Of a stretch of 44,677 nucleotides of DNA, positions 30,682 through 38,498 are shown one piece after another. Made by a program: the position numbers and the translations under genes. The stretch is from a virus: the IMG/VR virus record IMGVR_UViG_3300033145_002454, positions 1 through 44,677 of that record; one strand, given 5' to 3'. Each line of letters opens with the position of its first letter. The stretch's first letter is position 1. Below the pieces are notes generated by a model. It saw only the letters and a program-made list of their open reading frames with translations, did not search any database and was not told the origin of the DNA.

Positions 30682-33084
30682 ATGGCATATCCAGCCTATG
30701 ATGATCATGGCACACTTATAGCTCTTGATACTAAGACTATAAATGTGCCATATCCGGCAACAGTAAATGAAAATGATATATTAATTATCGTTATTCGTAT
30801 TCGTGGATCAATGACGTTTATTACTCCTTCTGGTTGGAATTGGATAGCCACAGAAGCACATACTTATAACTCATCGGTACTGTATTGGAAGAGAGCTGAT
30901 GGCACTGAAACCGGGACTGTTGCTTGTAGCATAACGTCAAATTATGCTTATGGACAATATGCAATAATGTATAGATTTAGTGGTTGTATAACATCTGGAA
31001 CACCATTCGAGAATTTACAACAAGTAAATAGTAGTTATACCAACGATCCAATAGCAAGTGAATTAGAGACAACTGGCATTGAAAGACTTGCCTGCTGTTT
31101 TATGCAGATTGACGACAACCCAACCGTATATGATCATGTCAACTATTCAGATACTTCACAGAATAAATCAACTTATGGAGCTGATAGTAATTTAGCTTTG
31201 GCAACACAGGAAATAGCAACTGCTGGAACAGTAAGTGAAGAAGATTTTACCACTACCACAAGCGAGAATCTTGGATCAGTAACGTTGGCATTTCTGCCAG
31301 CACCACCCCCGCCAACTGAAATAGGTGTTAATGATACTGGCTCAGGATCAGATGCTTTTTCACTAATTAACGGATTTACTCTTTCCGAGACCGGTTCAGG
31401 TGCGGAAGTAATTGCTGGCATAATTAACTCATTGATCGTTTCAGAGGTTTGCACAGGCTTGGATGTTGTGTTTTTAAAACTATTCAAACAGATTATAGAT
31501 TCCGGAGCTGGAGCAGAGGTTATCTCTCTTCTTAATTCATTCACTCTTTCAGAAACTGGATCAGGAACAGAACTTCTTGAATTAATTAATACATTTATGT
31601 TAGCTGAGAATGGTACTGGATCAGATGTAGTAATTCTTAAATTATTCAAACAGGTATTAGAATCCGGAACAGGCGCTGATCTTCTTATAATAATTAATTC
31701 ATTGATAGTTTTGGAAAATGCTTCTGGCTCTGAAAACATTGATCTCCTTAACTCGTTTACCATCTCTGATGTCAGTATTGGCTCTGATATAATTAACTTA
31801 ACAAACTCATTCATTATTGATGAGATAGGTATTGGAACTGATAGTATTGCAGAGATAATAAACTTGTTTACAATAGAAGAAACCGGACTTTCTAATGATG
31901 AAATAACACTTAAAGTATTTAAGTTAATCATTGATTCCGGAAGTGGAACAGATCTTCTTACTATTATGAATTCTCTTATTGTAACAGATACTGGCAATGG
32001 GTTAGACACTATCTCTGATATAGTTAATTCATTGATCGTTTCAGAGGTTTGCACAGGATTGGACGTTGTATTTTTAAAGCTATTTAAACAAATACTGGAT
32101 TCTGGATCGGGCTCTGATAGTATTAATGTATCTTATTCTGAGTTCCCTATTAATATATCGGATGTAGGATCTGCCATTGATTATATTAGTTTGCAAATTT
32201 CAGCACTTATCCAAGAGACAGGAACTGGCACAGATATTATTGCCGACATAGTTAATTCCTTTTTATTATTAGAAACAGGGAACAGTACCGATTCTATAAT
32301 TATAAGATTATTCAAACAGATCATTGATTCAGGTTCGGGAACTGATCTAATAGGAATAATCAATTCAACTCTTATTTCGGAAAGTGGAGTTGGAACGGAG
32401 CTGATCAATCTGATTAATTCGTTTACTCTTTTAGATAATTCAACAAGCGTTGATGATTTATCAATAATAGCATCTAACTTAATCACTGATTCCGGAATAG
32501 GATTAGATATTATTCAATTACTTATTCCACTTTTAGTTTCTGAAAACGGAAATGGAACTGAATCTATTCAATTATTAAATTCTTTATTAATCTCAGAAAC
32601 CAGTGTAGGAATTGATTCATTAATAGTAAGGTTGTTTATAAGTATTTTGGATTCTGGAACTGGAACTGAAGCTATTCAATTATTAAATTCTATTTTACTA
32701 TCTGATCTTGGAACAGGGAACGATGAATTTATTATAAGCATATTTAAAACTATAATTGATTCAGGATCTGGAACAGATGAGATAATTCTTACATTATTCA
32801 AATCAATTCTTGATTCAGGTTCCGGAGCAGAAGATATTTTATTATCTGTATTTAAAACTATCACAGACATAGGCAGCGGTTTAGAAGCAATTCAATTACT
32901 TAATTTTATGATGATATCCGAATCGGGGATTGGAGAAGATCTTATTGCAGAGTTGCTAAAGGGTATATATGGGACTACATTTTGCATATTAACGGATAAC
33001 AATATTCGCTGTAAGCTTACGGATAATAATATAATATGCACACTCACAGATAATAATATTCGCTGTAAATTAACGGAGGTATAG
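30682..33084 (+). CDS. tail fibre with about thirty 18-residue repeats
   Basis: 800 residues, weak ribosome site. The first 205 residues are a globular beta domain (TINVPYPATVNENDILIIVI; ... RIRGSMTFITPSGWNWIA). A Pro-rich hinge (APPPPTEIG, about 205-215) leads to about 30 tandem units of 18-19 residues with consensus (D/E)-(S/T)-G-S-G-T-D-x-I-x-L-x-N-S-F-x-I-S (217-760). Such regular Gly-Asp/hydrophobic repeats fit a beta-solenoid shaft. The end has three 9-residue units (LTDNNIRCK, LTDNNIICT, LTDNNIRCK). Variable shafts of this kind place the receptor-binding tip away from the virion. It is a fibre by position and repeat structure rather than by known homology. Confidence 0.72.
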   Translation: MAYPAYDDHGTLIALDTKTINVPYPATVNENDILIIVIRIRGSMTFITPSGWNWIATEAHTYNSSVLYWKRADGTETGTVACSITSNYAYGQYAIMYRFSGCITSGTPFENLQQVNSSYTNDPIASELETTGIERLACCFMQIDDNPTVYDHVNYSDTSQNKSTYGADSNLALATQEIATAGTVSEEDFTTTTSENLGSVTLAFLPAPPPPTEIGVNDTGSGSDAFSLINGFTLSETGSGAEVIAGIINSLIVSEVCTGLDVVFLKLFKQIIDSGAGAEVISLLNSFTLSETGSGTELLELINTFMLAENGTGSDVVILKLFKQVLESGTGADLLIIINSLIVLENASGSENIDLLNSFTISDVSIGSDIINLTNSFIIDEIGIGTDSIAEIINLFTIEETGLSNDEITLKVFKLIIDSGSGTDLLTIMNSLIVTDTGNGLDTISDIVNSLIVSEVCTGLDVVFLKLFKQILDSGSGSDSINVSYSEFPINISDVGSAIDYISLQISALIQETGTGTDIIADIVNSFLLLETGNSTDSIIIRLFKQIIDSGSGTDLIGIINSTLISESGVGTELINLINSFTLLDNSTSVDDLSIIASNLITDSGIGLDIIQLLIPLLVSENGNGTESIQLLNSLLISETSVGIDSLIVRLFISILDSGTGTEAIQLLNSILLSDLGTGNDEFIISIFKTIIDSGSGTDEIILTLFKSILDSGSGAEDILLSVFKTITDIGSGLEAIQLLNFMMISESGIGEDLIAELLKGIYGTTFCILTDNNIRCKLTDNNIICTLTDNNIRCKLTEV
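31330..32960 (+). repeat. tandem 18-residue coding repeats of the fibre shaft
   Basis: Roughly thirty units averaging 54-57 bases. Most have drifted at DNA level, but 28 bases are identical at 31430-31457 and 32030-32057, exactly 600 bases apart, with the 50 bases after them nearly identical too, indicating a more recent internal copying event. A repeated block of this kind can change length by slippage. Confidence 0.85.
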
Positions 33085-33087
33085 ATA

Positions 33088-33429
33088 ATGGCAAGGATAA
33101 CAGCAAACGATGTAATTAAGATATATCGTGGAGACACATGGAGTAAAAAGATTAATGTTGTAAATGCGGATTTAACTCCTTTTGATTTAACAGGATTCGG
33201 CTGGACAATGACTATTAGAAATGGGACAACTGAACTGTTAAAAGTAACAGGAAATTGTAATACTGCTCCGACAACAGGAATTGAAGCAATCAATTTGTCA
33301 TCTGAAAACACAGACATTGATATTGGTGTTTATAAATATGATATTCAAATTGCAAACGAAGCAGTCCCACCAATTGTCAAAACGTGTGCCTGTGGAATAT
33401 TGCATATATTAAGAGATGAATCTTATTAA
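33088..33429 (+). CDS. BppU-like baseplate/fibre-holding protein
   Basis: 113 residues, GGAGG upstream. 'IKIYRGDTWSKKINVVN' then 'LTPFDLTGFGWTMTIRN' and 'IGVYKYDIQIANEA' match the N-terminal domain of upper baseplate proteins (RGDT...PFDLTG...IR ... G.Y.YDI). Short, as a stand-alone version. It probably links the fibre to the tail tip. The position just after the fibre supports this. Confidence 0.75.
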   Translation: MARITANDVIKIYRGDTWSKKINVVNADLTPFDLTGFGWTMTIRNGTTELLKVTGNCNTAPTTGIEAINLSSENTDIDIGVYKYDIQIANEAVPPIVKTCACGILHILRDESY

Positions 33430-33441
33430 GAGGAATAGATA

Positions 33442-34035
33442 ATGAACCCAGAAAGCATAAGAGATACAATAACTCAAATCATTACAAGTGGAATCACCAT
33501 TGTAGCACTAAGATATATAGTAATGTCATTATTAGAAAAGCTAAAGCATGAAAACAAAATTGATCATGAAAAGTTATTTGAGATTACAAGTCGTCATGAA
33601 ATAATAATGACACAATATACGGAAAACGAAGCATTTTTTCAACAACTCGAAAATATTGCCGGTACTGCTTGCGAATATATTGATGATGTTGAAGCTCATC
33701 AATATACAAATGTTGTTGGAGGTGCATTAATTGAATTTTCTAAGGACATTCTAAACATTTCCATAGAATTAGTCACAGACATTCAAATCGATAGCAAGGC
33801 TTCAATTCATGTGATCAAATGCAAACAAACATTTGCTGATTTTTGGACTGCGAATTATGCTGAAGAATATTTTAGAAAATACAGAGATGAACGTGAAAAT
33901 TACTTAGAAAGAATTAAGGCAATTTCTGATGATAAGGTAAATTCTAAATCAGATCGGTTTAGAGCTGAGACGATTCTCTATATGCACACTCTTATGAAAA
34001 ATTTTGTTTATTATTTTAATGATGAACTTAGATAA
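33442..34035 (+). CDS. hypothetical protein with N-terminal membrane-like helix
   Basis: 197 residues, AAGAGG upstream. Residues 10-32 (TQIITSGITIVALRYIVMSL) form a hydrophobic helix; the rest is helical and acidic (QQLENIAGTACEYIDDVEAH). Between tail genes and lysis genes, so either a tail accessory protein or a lysis regulator. No family recognised. Confidence 0.65.
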   Translation: MNPESIRDTITQIITSGITIVALRYIVMSLLEKLKHENKIDHEKLFEITSRHEIIMTQYTENEAFFQQLENIAGTACEYIDDVEAHQYTNVVGGALIEFSKDILNISIELVTDIQIDSKASIHVIKCKQTFADFWTANYAEEYFRKYRDERENYLERIKAISDDKVNSKSDRFRAETILYMHTLMKNFVYYFNDELR

Positions 34036-34058
34036 GTCGTAAAATAATGGAGGTTAGA

Positions 34059-34415
34059 ATGAAAAAAAGTATTATCGCACTCATCATGATCATGGCAATA
34101 CTATTAATCACAAATGTTGTTTATGCAATGACTGACAATGAAATGCAAGCTATTATGAAAACATCAGACAACTGGGATTCCTTCGAGATAGAACTCAACC
34201 AGTATATCGACAATGAAGGAATCGAATCTTGGGATTTTCACGATCAAGTTAATGCATTTCTGCAGGATGATGTTGGCCCGCAATCTGAAACTGAAGCTTT
34301 TGATTGGTGGAGCACAGACGGTTGGTATCAAGAGACCCAAATCGAATGGATCTATCCCTGGCGATTGTGGTATATGAAATACAAAGAAAAATACTATAAT
34401 GCTCAGTGGGCGTGA
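34059..34415 (+). CDS. secreted small protein with signal peptide
   Basis: 118 residues from ATG 34059 (GGAGG at 34049-34053). Residues 1-25 (MKKSIIALIMIMAILLITNV, then VYA) are a clear signal peptide with cleavage likely after VYA. The mature part is acidic and very Trp/Tyr rich in its second half (WWSTDGWYQ, WIYPWRLWYMKY). It may act in the periplasm or cell surface, near the lysis genes. Function unknown. Confidence 0.7.
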   Translation: MKKSIIALIMIMAILLITNVVYAMTDNEMQAIMKTSDNWDSFEIELNQYIDNEGIESWDFHDQVNAFLQDDVGPQSETEAFDWWSTDGWYQETQIEWIYPWRLWYMKYKEKYYNAQWA

Positions 34416-34417
34416 TC

Positions 34418-34627
34418 ATGAAATATCTGAAGAATATTTGGAAATGGCTGGATGGTAATAAAACAATTATCTGTGGAGTGATCGTTTCTTTTGCTTCCCA
34501 AGGTTTCGCAAGAGACTGGTTGGGAGTTCCATCCTGTAGTGTGTTAGTTTGGGTCTTTGGTCCAGCTGGAGCACTAAGCCTAATACATCATGCTGCAAAA
34601 GGTAAATTCTCTACAAAATCCAATTAA
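34418..34627 (+). CDS. holin-like small membrane protein
   Basis: 69 residues from ATG 34418; a GTG at 34406 would add four residues. Two hydrophobic segments, 17-32 (ICGVIVSFASQGFA) and 42-58 (CSVLVWVFGPAGALSLI), with charged ends, 'AAKGKFSTKSN' at the C-terminus. Size, topology, and placement two genes before the endolysin fit a holin. Its own ribosome site is poor, as often for timing-controlled holins. Confidence 0.6.
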   Translation: MKYLKNIWKWLDGNKTIICGVIVSFASQGFARDWLGVPSCSVLVWVFGPAGALSLIHHAAKGKFSTKSN

Positions 34628-34635
34628 GGGGATTT

Positions 34636-35346
34636 ATGCAAAACAAGATACAAAATATCATATTGGTTGTGATCATAGCCGGTTGGACTGTCGGGGTTTG
34701 TCTCCTTACCCGGCAGTTCTTTCCTCGTATTGAACACAATGAAGTTGAGCCTACCCAACACGTTCTTGATAGTCTGGCAACTCAAATCGCTTTTGGCGAA
34801 ATTCAACGTTTACAAGAACTTTTAGATGCAAAACCGAAAGTAATTTTTCTTCCTGGTAAAGATTCAACTTATATCGATACAGTTCTTGTTTATCCAAAAG
34901 GTTATATTGATATCACTGAAAAATTCTTCTGGAACCATGTTTTTGATAATGAGACCCGGGGAAATGATTCAATCAGTTTTTGTTCTCATGATAGTGTTCG
35001 TGTAACTGCCTATAAAGATTCCACAGGGAATACATTCTTAGGATATGATAAATTTTATTCAAGAATTGATAGTTTGAGACTTTTAGTAAGTCCTAAAGTT
35101 TTTGAGAATGAAATTATTAATCGGTTCACATTACTTGGTGGTTTAGGAACTGGAATTGAATCTGAGGAAATAATTGAGAGCAATATACTGCAGAAAAGAT
35201 ATTATTTGAACTTTGACACTGAGTTAATGGTTTTGATCAATGAGAAGTGGTATTTTAAAGTTCAAGGTGAAATAAATAGCAGATCGAAAAGTGTTGGTGT
35301 TATGGTAGGAACAAAATTCTTTTCAATCGGGAGAAAATTAAAATGA
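34636..35346 (+). CDS. membrane-anchored protein of the lysis region
   Basis: 236 residues, GGGG upstream. One N-terminal transmembrane segment (5-25: IQNIILVVIIAGWTVGVCLL), then a coiled segment (DSLATQIAFGEIQRLQELLD) and beta-rich C-terminal half ending LKVQGEIN-like strands (YFKVQGEINSRSKSVGVMVG). Inside the lysis group it could be an inner-membrane spanin-like component that links to the outer envelope. No lipobox partner is visible nearby, so this remains open. Confidence 0.6.
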   Translation: MQNKIQNIILVVIIAGWTVGVCLLTRQFFPRIEHNEVEPTQHVLDSLATQIAFGEIQRLQELLDAKPKVIFLPGKDSTYIDTVLVYPKGYIDITEKFFWNHVFDNETRGNDSISFCSHDSVRVTAYKDSTGNTFLGYDKFYSRIDSLRLLVSPKVFENEIINRFTLLGGLGTGIESEEIIESNILQKRYYLNFDTELMVLINEKWYFKVQGEINSRSKSVGVMVGTKFFSIGRKLK

Positions 35347-35891
35347 AAAAGTATTATAGTCATAAAAAGATCGATATTCATGAATACTTACCACCGGAAC
35401 TCTATTTTTATTTAAAATCTAAAGGATGGTTATGGAAGGCTTGGGCAAATCTTGATCCTGCATTGGTTATTACTGATGGTTTGCTTCGTGATCGATTTGG
35501 TTCATTATATATCAATACTTATATGTTTGAAATGAATCCGGCTAAAACTCGAGTTGCAAGCGGTGTCCGGATAGATTATAATCCAGTATTTATGAAGTAT
35601 CTTCCTAGTTGGCTTTTGTGGTATGCTGATAAAAGAAAATTTGAACATGAGAAAGAACTGAAAACCGGAAATAAATCTGTTGGTGCATTCTTTTCATTAC
35701 ACAGGTCCTGGAAGGCTAGTGATAAAATCTTTTTGAAATATTCTGCAGATGAAGTTCGTGAAGATATTTTAACAAAACCCGAGAACTATCCAGGATTAAC
35801 TTGTCTTGAAATAGACATTAGCTGGGTTCATTCCGATACTCGAAATCATAGAAGAGATCTGTACGGAATAAAAAAAATAAAACCATATTAA
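35343..35891 (+). CDS. M15-like peptidase endolysin
   Basis: 182 residues, ATGA overlap with the previous gene. The zinc site of M15 D-Ala-D-Ala/L-Ala-D-Glu peptidases is visible: H120 and D127 in SLHRSWKASD (118-127, the 'SxHxxGxAxD' motif, Gly replaced by Trp here), and H163 in WVHSD (161-165), with Glu156 or Asp158 as base. No cell-wall-binding domain. It cleaves peptidoglycan peptides after the holin opens the membrane. End of the rightward transcript; a terminator follows. Confidence 0.75.
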   Translation: MKKYYSHKKIDIHEYLPPELYFYLKSKGWLWKAWANLDPALVITDGLLRDRFGSLYINTYMFEMNPAKTRVASGVRIDYNPVFMKYLPSWLLWYADKRKFEHEKELKTGNKSVGAFFSLHRSWKASDKIFLKYSADEVREDILTKPENYPGLTCLEIDISWVHSDTRNHRRDLYGIKKIKPY

Positions 35892-35897
35892 AAAAAT

Positions 35898-35955
35898 AAC
35901 CCCGGTTGAAACTTGTATCGTTTTGCTAAAGCAAAGCCGACACTTATCCGGGGTT
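35898..35955. terminator. nested hairpin at the meeting point of both arms
   Basis: AACCCCGG (35898-35905) pairs with CCGGGGTT (35948-35955); inside, TTTGC-TAAA-GCAAA (35922-35935) forms a second stem. Rightward reading gives a short TTT after the stem; leftward reading gives TTATTTTTTT, a better terminator tail. Rightward (ending 35891) and leftward (ending 35985) transcripts converge here, so it probably ends both. Confidence 0.75.
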
Positions 35956-35984
35956 TAATTGTTTGAACCTTATACAGAAAATTA

Positions 35985-36107
35985 TTATGAAGTGCCTTTT
36001 ATTACTGCTTGAATTAACTCAAAAAGAAAATTGATAATAACTGCTCCGAGGAAAATACGGAGCAGCCATATCGGAATTATATCCAAATCAATCTTAATCT
36101 TTTTCAA
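35985..36107 (-). CDS. 40-residue membrane peptide
   Basis: TTG start at 36107 with AAAGGA seven bases upstream, right after the stop of the neighbouring gene. The sequence holds one hydrophobic helix (IIPIWLLRIFLGAVIINFLF, about 10-29) with a Lys-rich start. Last gene of the leftward arm. It may be a small membrane effector. The 77 bases between it and the terminator hold nothing else. Confidence 0.5.
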   Translation of the reverse strand: MKKIKIDLDIIPIWLLRIFLGAVIINFLFELIQAVIKGTS

Positions 36108-36108
36108 T

Positions 36109-36573
36109 TTACATCCTTTCATGATTGTAATTTTCACATTCAGGATTTAGGTCAAGAGCTTTCATAAATGTCTGTGCTTCAGGAAATGTGTTGAATGTTT
36201 TAGAGTTCTTTGGTTTTCCCTTCATATAGTAACTAATTGTGTATTTACCTTTTGATTCCTGAGTAAACGTTTCAAAGAATAATTCAGCAAATTCCTTTGG
36301 TATGGAGAAATCAACCAATTCCCAACTAACAGGCTTATCGTATCTAAGCTTTGTTTTCTTAATTGAGAACTGAATAAAGCAATCTTCATTTGTCGGAGCT
36401 TTCCTGAAAGTAACTTCCAGAACTTCTGAGTTAAGTAAATGCTCCCTTTGGATCTGGATTGCTCTGAAATTACCTTCATTAGTTTCTTTGGTGATCTTGA
36501 ATAATTCTCCGTTCTTCCCTACATCTTGTTTTTCAAAGTACTCTTCTGAGTTTACAAAATATTCTGTTTTCAT
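36109..36573 (-). CDS. hypothetical protein
   Basis: 154 residues, near the end of the leftward arm, with an AAGGAGTAT upstream. No family recognised. Mixed alpha/beta, with strands (KYTISYYMKGKPKNSKTFN) and an N-terminal 'EYFVNSEEYFEKQDVG'. It follows the antirepressor gene by 18 bases, so may belong to the same transcript. Confidence 0.65.
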   Translation of the reverse strand: MKTEYFVNSEEYFEKQDVGKNGELFKITKETNEGNFRAIQIQREHLLNSEVLEVTFRKAPTNEDCFIQFSIKKTKLRYDKPVSWELVDFSIPKEFAELFFETFTQESKGKYTISYYMKGKPKNSKTFNTFPEAQTFMKALDLNPECENYNHERM

Positions 36574-36591
36574 AATATACTCCTTAATATC

Positions 36592-37401
36592 CTAACCGGT
36601 TTGTGTCAAGTCAGTTGAATTATCCTGCTCAAGCGATGAAACAAGCTTACCAATGAACGAAACACCTTTAGCAGTAACAAGAGTTGTTGGAAGGTCTACC
36701 GTTTTGTGATGGATAGTTTTAATAGCATAAACAACCTTGAAATAACCACGATCAAGATATTGCTGCATTGGTAGATTCCAATTTGATTGATCACTACGGA
36801 GAATATGATGTTTTCTGAGTAACTGGAAAAATCTATTTGGACCATAACCAAAACTTTTTGCAACTGCTGAAACAGATAGATTGTTATTCGCAGAAATCAA
36901 TTTATCGGCTAACTCTACTTTAGGTTGATCATGCTCAATTCTTTTGCTTTGAAATTCAATGACTTTCGATTGAACATTGATCTTATCCTGCTGATCTGCT
37001 GCAAGCCGGAGAGCATCTGCGAAATTTGTTGGAACTTTTATCATGTTTTTAACTTTTTGTAATTTGAAATAGGAATTTACGAGTTCTCGTTGAACTTTCC
37101 AAGATGTATCGTCATTTAATGATTTAGCCAACATCAAATAACCAGATTCAGTGAATATATTTATAACAGTAGCTTTTAAACCGTCGTCAAAATTTTTGAT
37201 TACACTTTTTCCAACCAAACGGAAATAATCTTCACCTTCAATAAAACGATGTTTATGATTAGTAAAATTACTTCTCAAATTTGTAATTGCACATCCATGA
37301 ACATTGGAAATATCTTTCAATGTTACTACTTTCTGATCTTGATATTCTCTAACCGGAAGAGAAATTTCATTGATCTTTATAGTTTTAATTTGATTTTCCA
37401 T
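36592..37401 (-). CDS. phage antirepressor, ORF6N plus KilAC domains
   Basis: 269 residues. N-terminal ORF6N (about 8-115): 'LPVREYQDQKVVTLKDISNV' and 'FIEGEDYFRLVG', ending with 'QRELVNSYFKLQ'. C-terminal KilAC (about 160-235): 'ISANNNLSVSAVAKSFGYGP', 'FFQLLRKHHIL', 'QQYLDRGYFKVV'. Such proteins bind DNA or a repressor to trigger the lytic switch. It overlaps the preceding small gene by one base and lies behind a structured leader (37707-37900). This suggests regulated expression. Confidence 0.88.
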   Translation of the reverse strand: MENQIKTIKINEISLPVREYQDQKVVTLKDISNVHGCAITNLRSNFTNHKHRFIEGEDYFRLVGKSVIKNFDDGLKATVINIFTESGYLMLAKSLNDDTSWKVQRELVNSYFKLQKVKNMIKVPTNFADALRLAADQQDKINVQSKVIEFQSKRIEHDQPKVELADKLISANNNLSVSAVAKSFGYGPNRFFQLLRKHHILRSDQSNWNLPMQQYLDRGYFKVVYAIKTIHHKTVDLPTTLVTAKGVSFIGKLVSSLEQDNSTDLTQTG

Positions 37402-37706
37402 TAGTTCACCTCCAGATTTTCAACTAATATTGTTAATTGCTTGATCAACCTTTCTTGTTTCTCTGCAATAGAGAATAGAATCGACCCGGGAAAGATACTG
37501 TTATTCTCTCCATTGGAATCAATTAAGAAGTTTGCATACTCATTGATCTGCTCACTTACATTGGTTAATTGTTCGATCATATTGACCAATGCTTCAATAT
37601 GGGAAGTTGTTTGGAGATCATTTGCTAAATGAAGATTACCTGCTAATGAATTGACGATTTGATTGGAAAAGGTTGCCTTTCCCTTGAATTCGATGATTTT
37701 ACACAT
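37401..37706 (-). CDS. small hypothetical protein co-translated with the antirepressor
   Basis: 101 residues from ATG 37706, four bases after GGAGG; a longer frame to 37811 would run through the leader hairpins. Helical, Asn/Gln rich (LVNMIEQLTNVSEQINEYAN). TAATG overlap with the antirepressor start implies coupling; a controller or partner of the antirepressor is possible. No family recognised. Confidence 0.6.
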   Translation of the reverse strand: MCKIIEFKGKATFSNQIVNSLAGNLHLANDLQTTSHIEALVNMIEQLTNVSEQINEYANFLIDSNGENNSIFPGSILFSIAEKQERLIKQLTILVENLEVN

Positions 37707-37900
37707 CATTCCTCCTGTATTAGACAATACAAATGGGTCGAGACTCGTCTCACTTACAGGAAGCGTCCCAATCCTCACGAAAAGGGAAGTCTCGACCGCT
37801 AAATTGGTCAATAAAAAAAAGCTCGTCAGAGTCAGCTTTTCAAACTCCCTGTATCAGACATAGTCGAAACTACTGAAATGAACTTTTCGTGTCAAGGAAT
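37707..37900 (-). promoter_or_regulatory. structured leader before the antirepressor pair
   Basis: Read leftward: TTGACA (37895-37890), 17 bases, TAGTTT (37872-37867); a terminator hairpin (37840-37811); a 10-bp perfect stem AGTCTCGACC/GGTCGAGACT (37797-37788 with 37745-37736) around 42 bases; and TGTATT-N4-AATACA (37731-37716) touching the GGAGG site. On the plus strand GAGAC (37740-37744) can pair with GTCTC at 37747-37751 or at 37789-37793, so two exclusive folds exist. CCTGTATYAGACA occurs at both ends (37714-37726 and 37848-37860). This resembles an attenuator or an operator pair. Confidence 0.55.
37811..37840 (-). terminator. rho-independent terminator (leftward)
   Basis: AAAAGCT/AGCTTTT stem (37840-37834 with 37823-37817) around 10 bases, with T8 running leftward from 37820. 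It could end the upstream secreted-protein transcript or act as an attenuator for the antirepressor leader. Confidence 0.75.
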
Positions 37901-38425
37901 TTATTTTCCAGCTGTTAACAATATGATAGCAGATATTGCAACACTTACACCAATACTTGCACCCCATACTTTCCAATGTGTTTTTCTAATTTCGGTCATT
38001 TCATTAACTTGTAGTTGAGTAAGGTACAATTGGAATTCACGTTCATTCATTTCATTAATGTTTTGTTTGGTTAATTTTGCAGGCATTAATACATTCAATT
38101 CCTTTTTAACAAGTGGCTTATCATAAATAATTGCATTTTCTAACTTCCCAAGAGGAGTTAATTGCGTAATATCAACACCATTCTTCATAAAATCTTTTTT
38201 CTTATAAGTAATTTTTGTGATGGTTAGATTTCCGTTATTTTTAATCTGGTTAACTATATCCCGAGAGAGTAGATAAGTATACCCTTTTGAGCTGAGATAG
38301 ATCGAATCACCTTTTTTACCAACAATCTCACCTTCTAAAATACGACCATCATTGAGAATTACCGATTCAGCCCATATAGTTGAAAGCATGAGCACTAAAA
38401 CGACTAACAATAACATCTTTTTCAT
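37901..38425 (-). CDS. secreted, membrane-anchored moron-like protein
   Basis: 174 residues from ATG 38425 behind AGGAGG; the frame extends to 38509 but lacks a site there. Signal peptide (MKKMLLLVVLVLMLSTIWA, then ES) and a C-terminal hydrophobic helix (VWGASIGVSVAISAIILLTA). The region 'SVILNDGRILEGEIVGKKGD' to 'LLSRDIVNQI' resembles small bacterial envelope modules with 'LkDG..i.GeIv' strands. Likely lysogenic conversion or exclusion; flanked by integrase/resolvase genes and a terminator, typical of a moron. Confidence 0.65.
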   Translation of the reverse strand: MKKMLLLVVLVLMLSTIWAESVILNDGRILEGEIVGKKGDSIYLSSKGYTYLLSRDIVNQIKNNGNLTITKITYKKKDFMKNGVDITQLTPLGKLENAIIYDKPLVKKELNVLMPAKLTKQNINEMNEREFQLYLTQLQVNEMTEIRKTHWKVWGASIGVSVAISAIILLTAGK

Positions 38426-38498
38426 TTCAATCCTCCTAATTATTTTGTTAATGTTTTGATAATTATTAATGAGAATATTGTCAAACAATTCACTTTGG

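Noticed and set aside
31173-32054. Long minus-strand open frame (293 residues)
   Set aside because: Antisense to the fibre repeat region; it exists because the repeat has few stop codons in this frame. No ribosome site and product is Ser/Pro low-complexity.
37736-37797. tRNA-like fold suggested by a 10-bp end stem
   Set aside because: 62 bases only; no T-loop GGTTCGA, no anticodon arm, no D-loop. Treated as leader structure.
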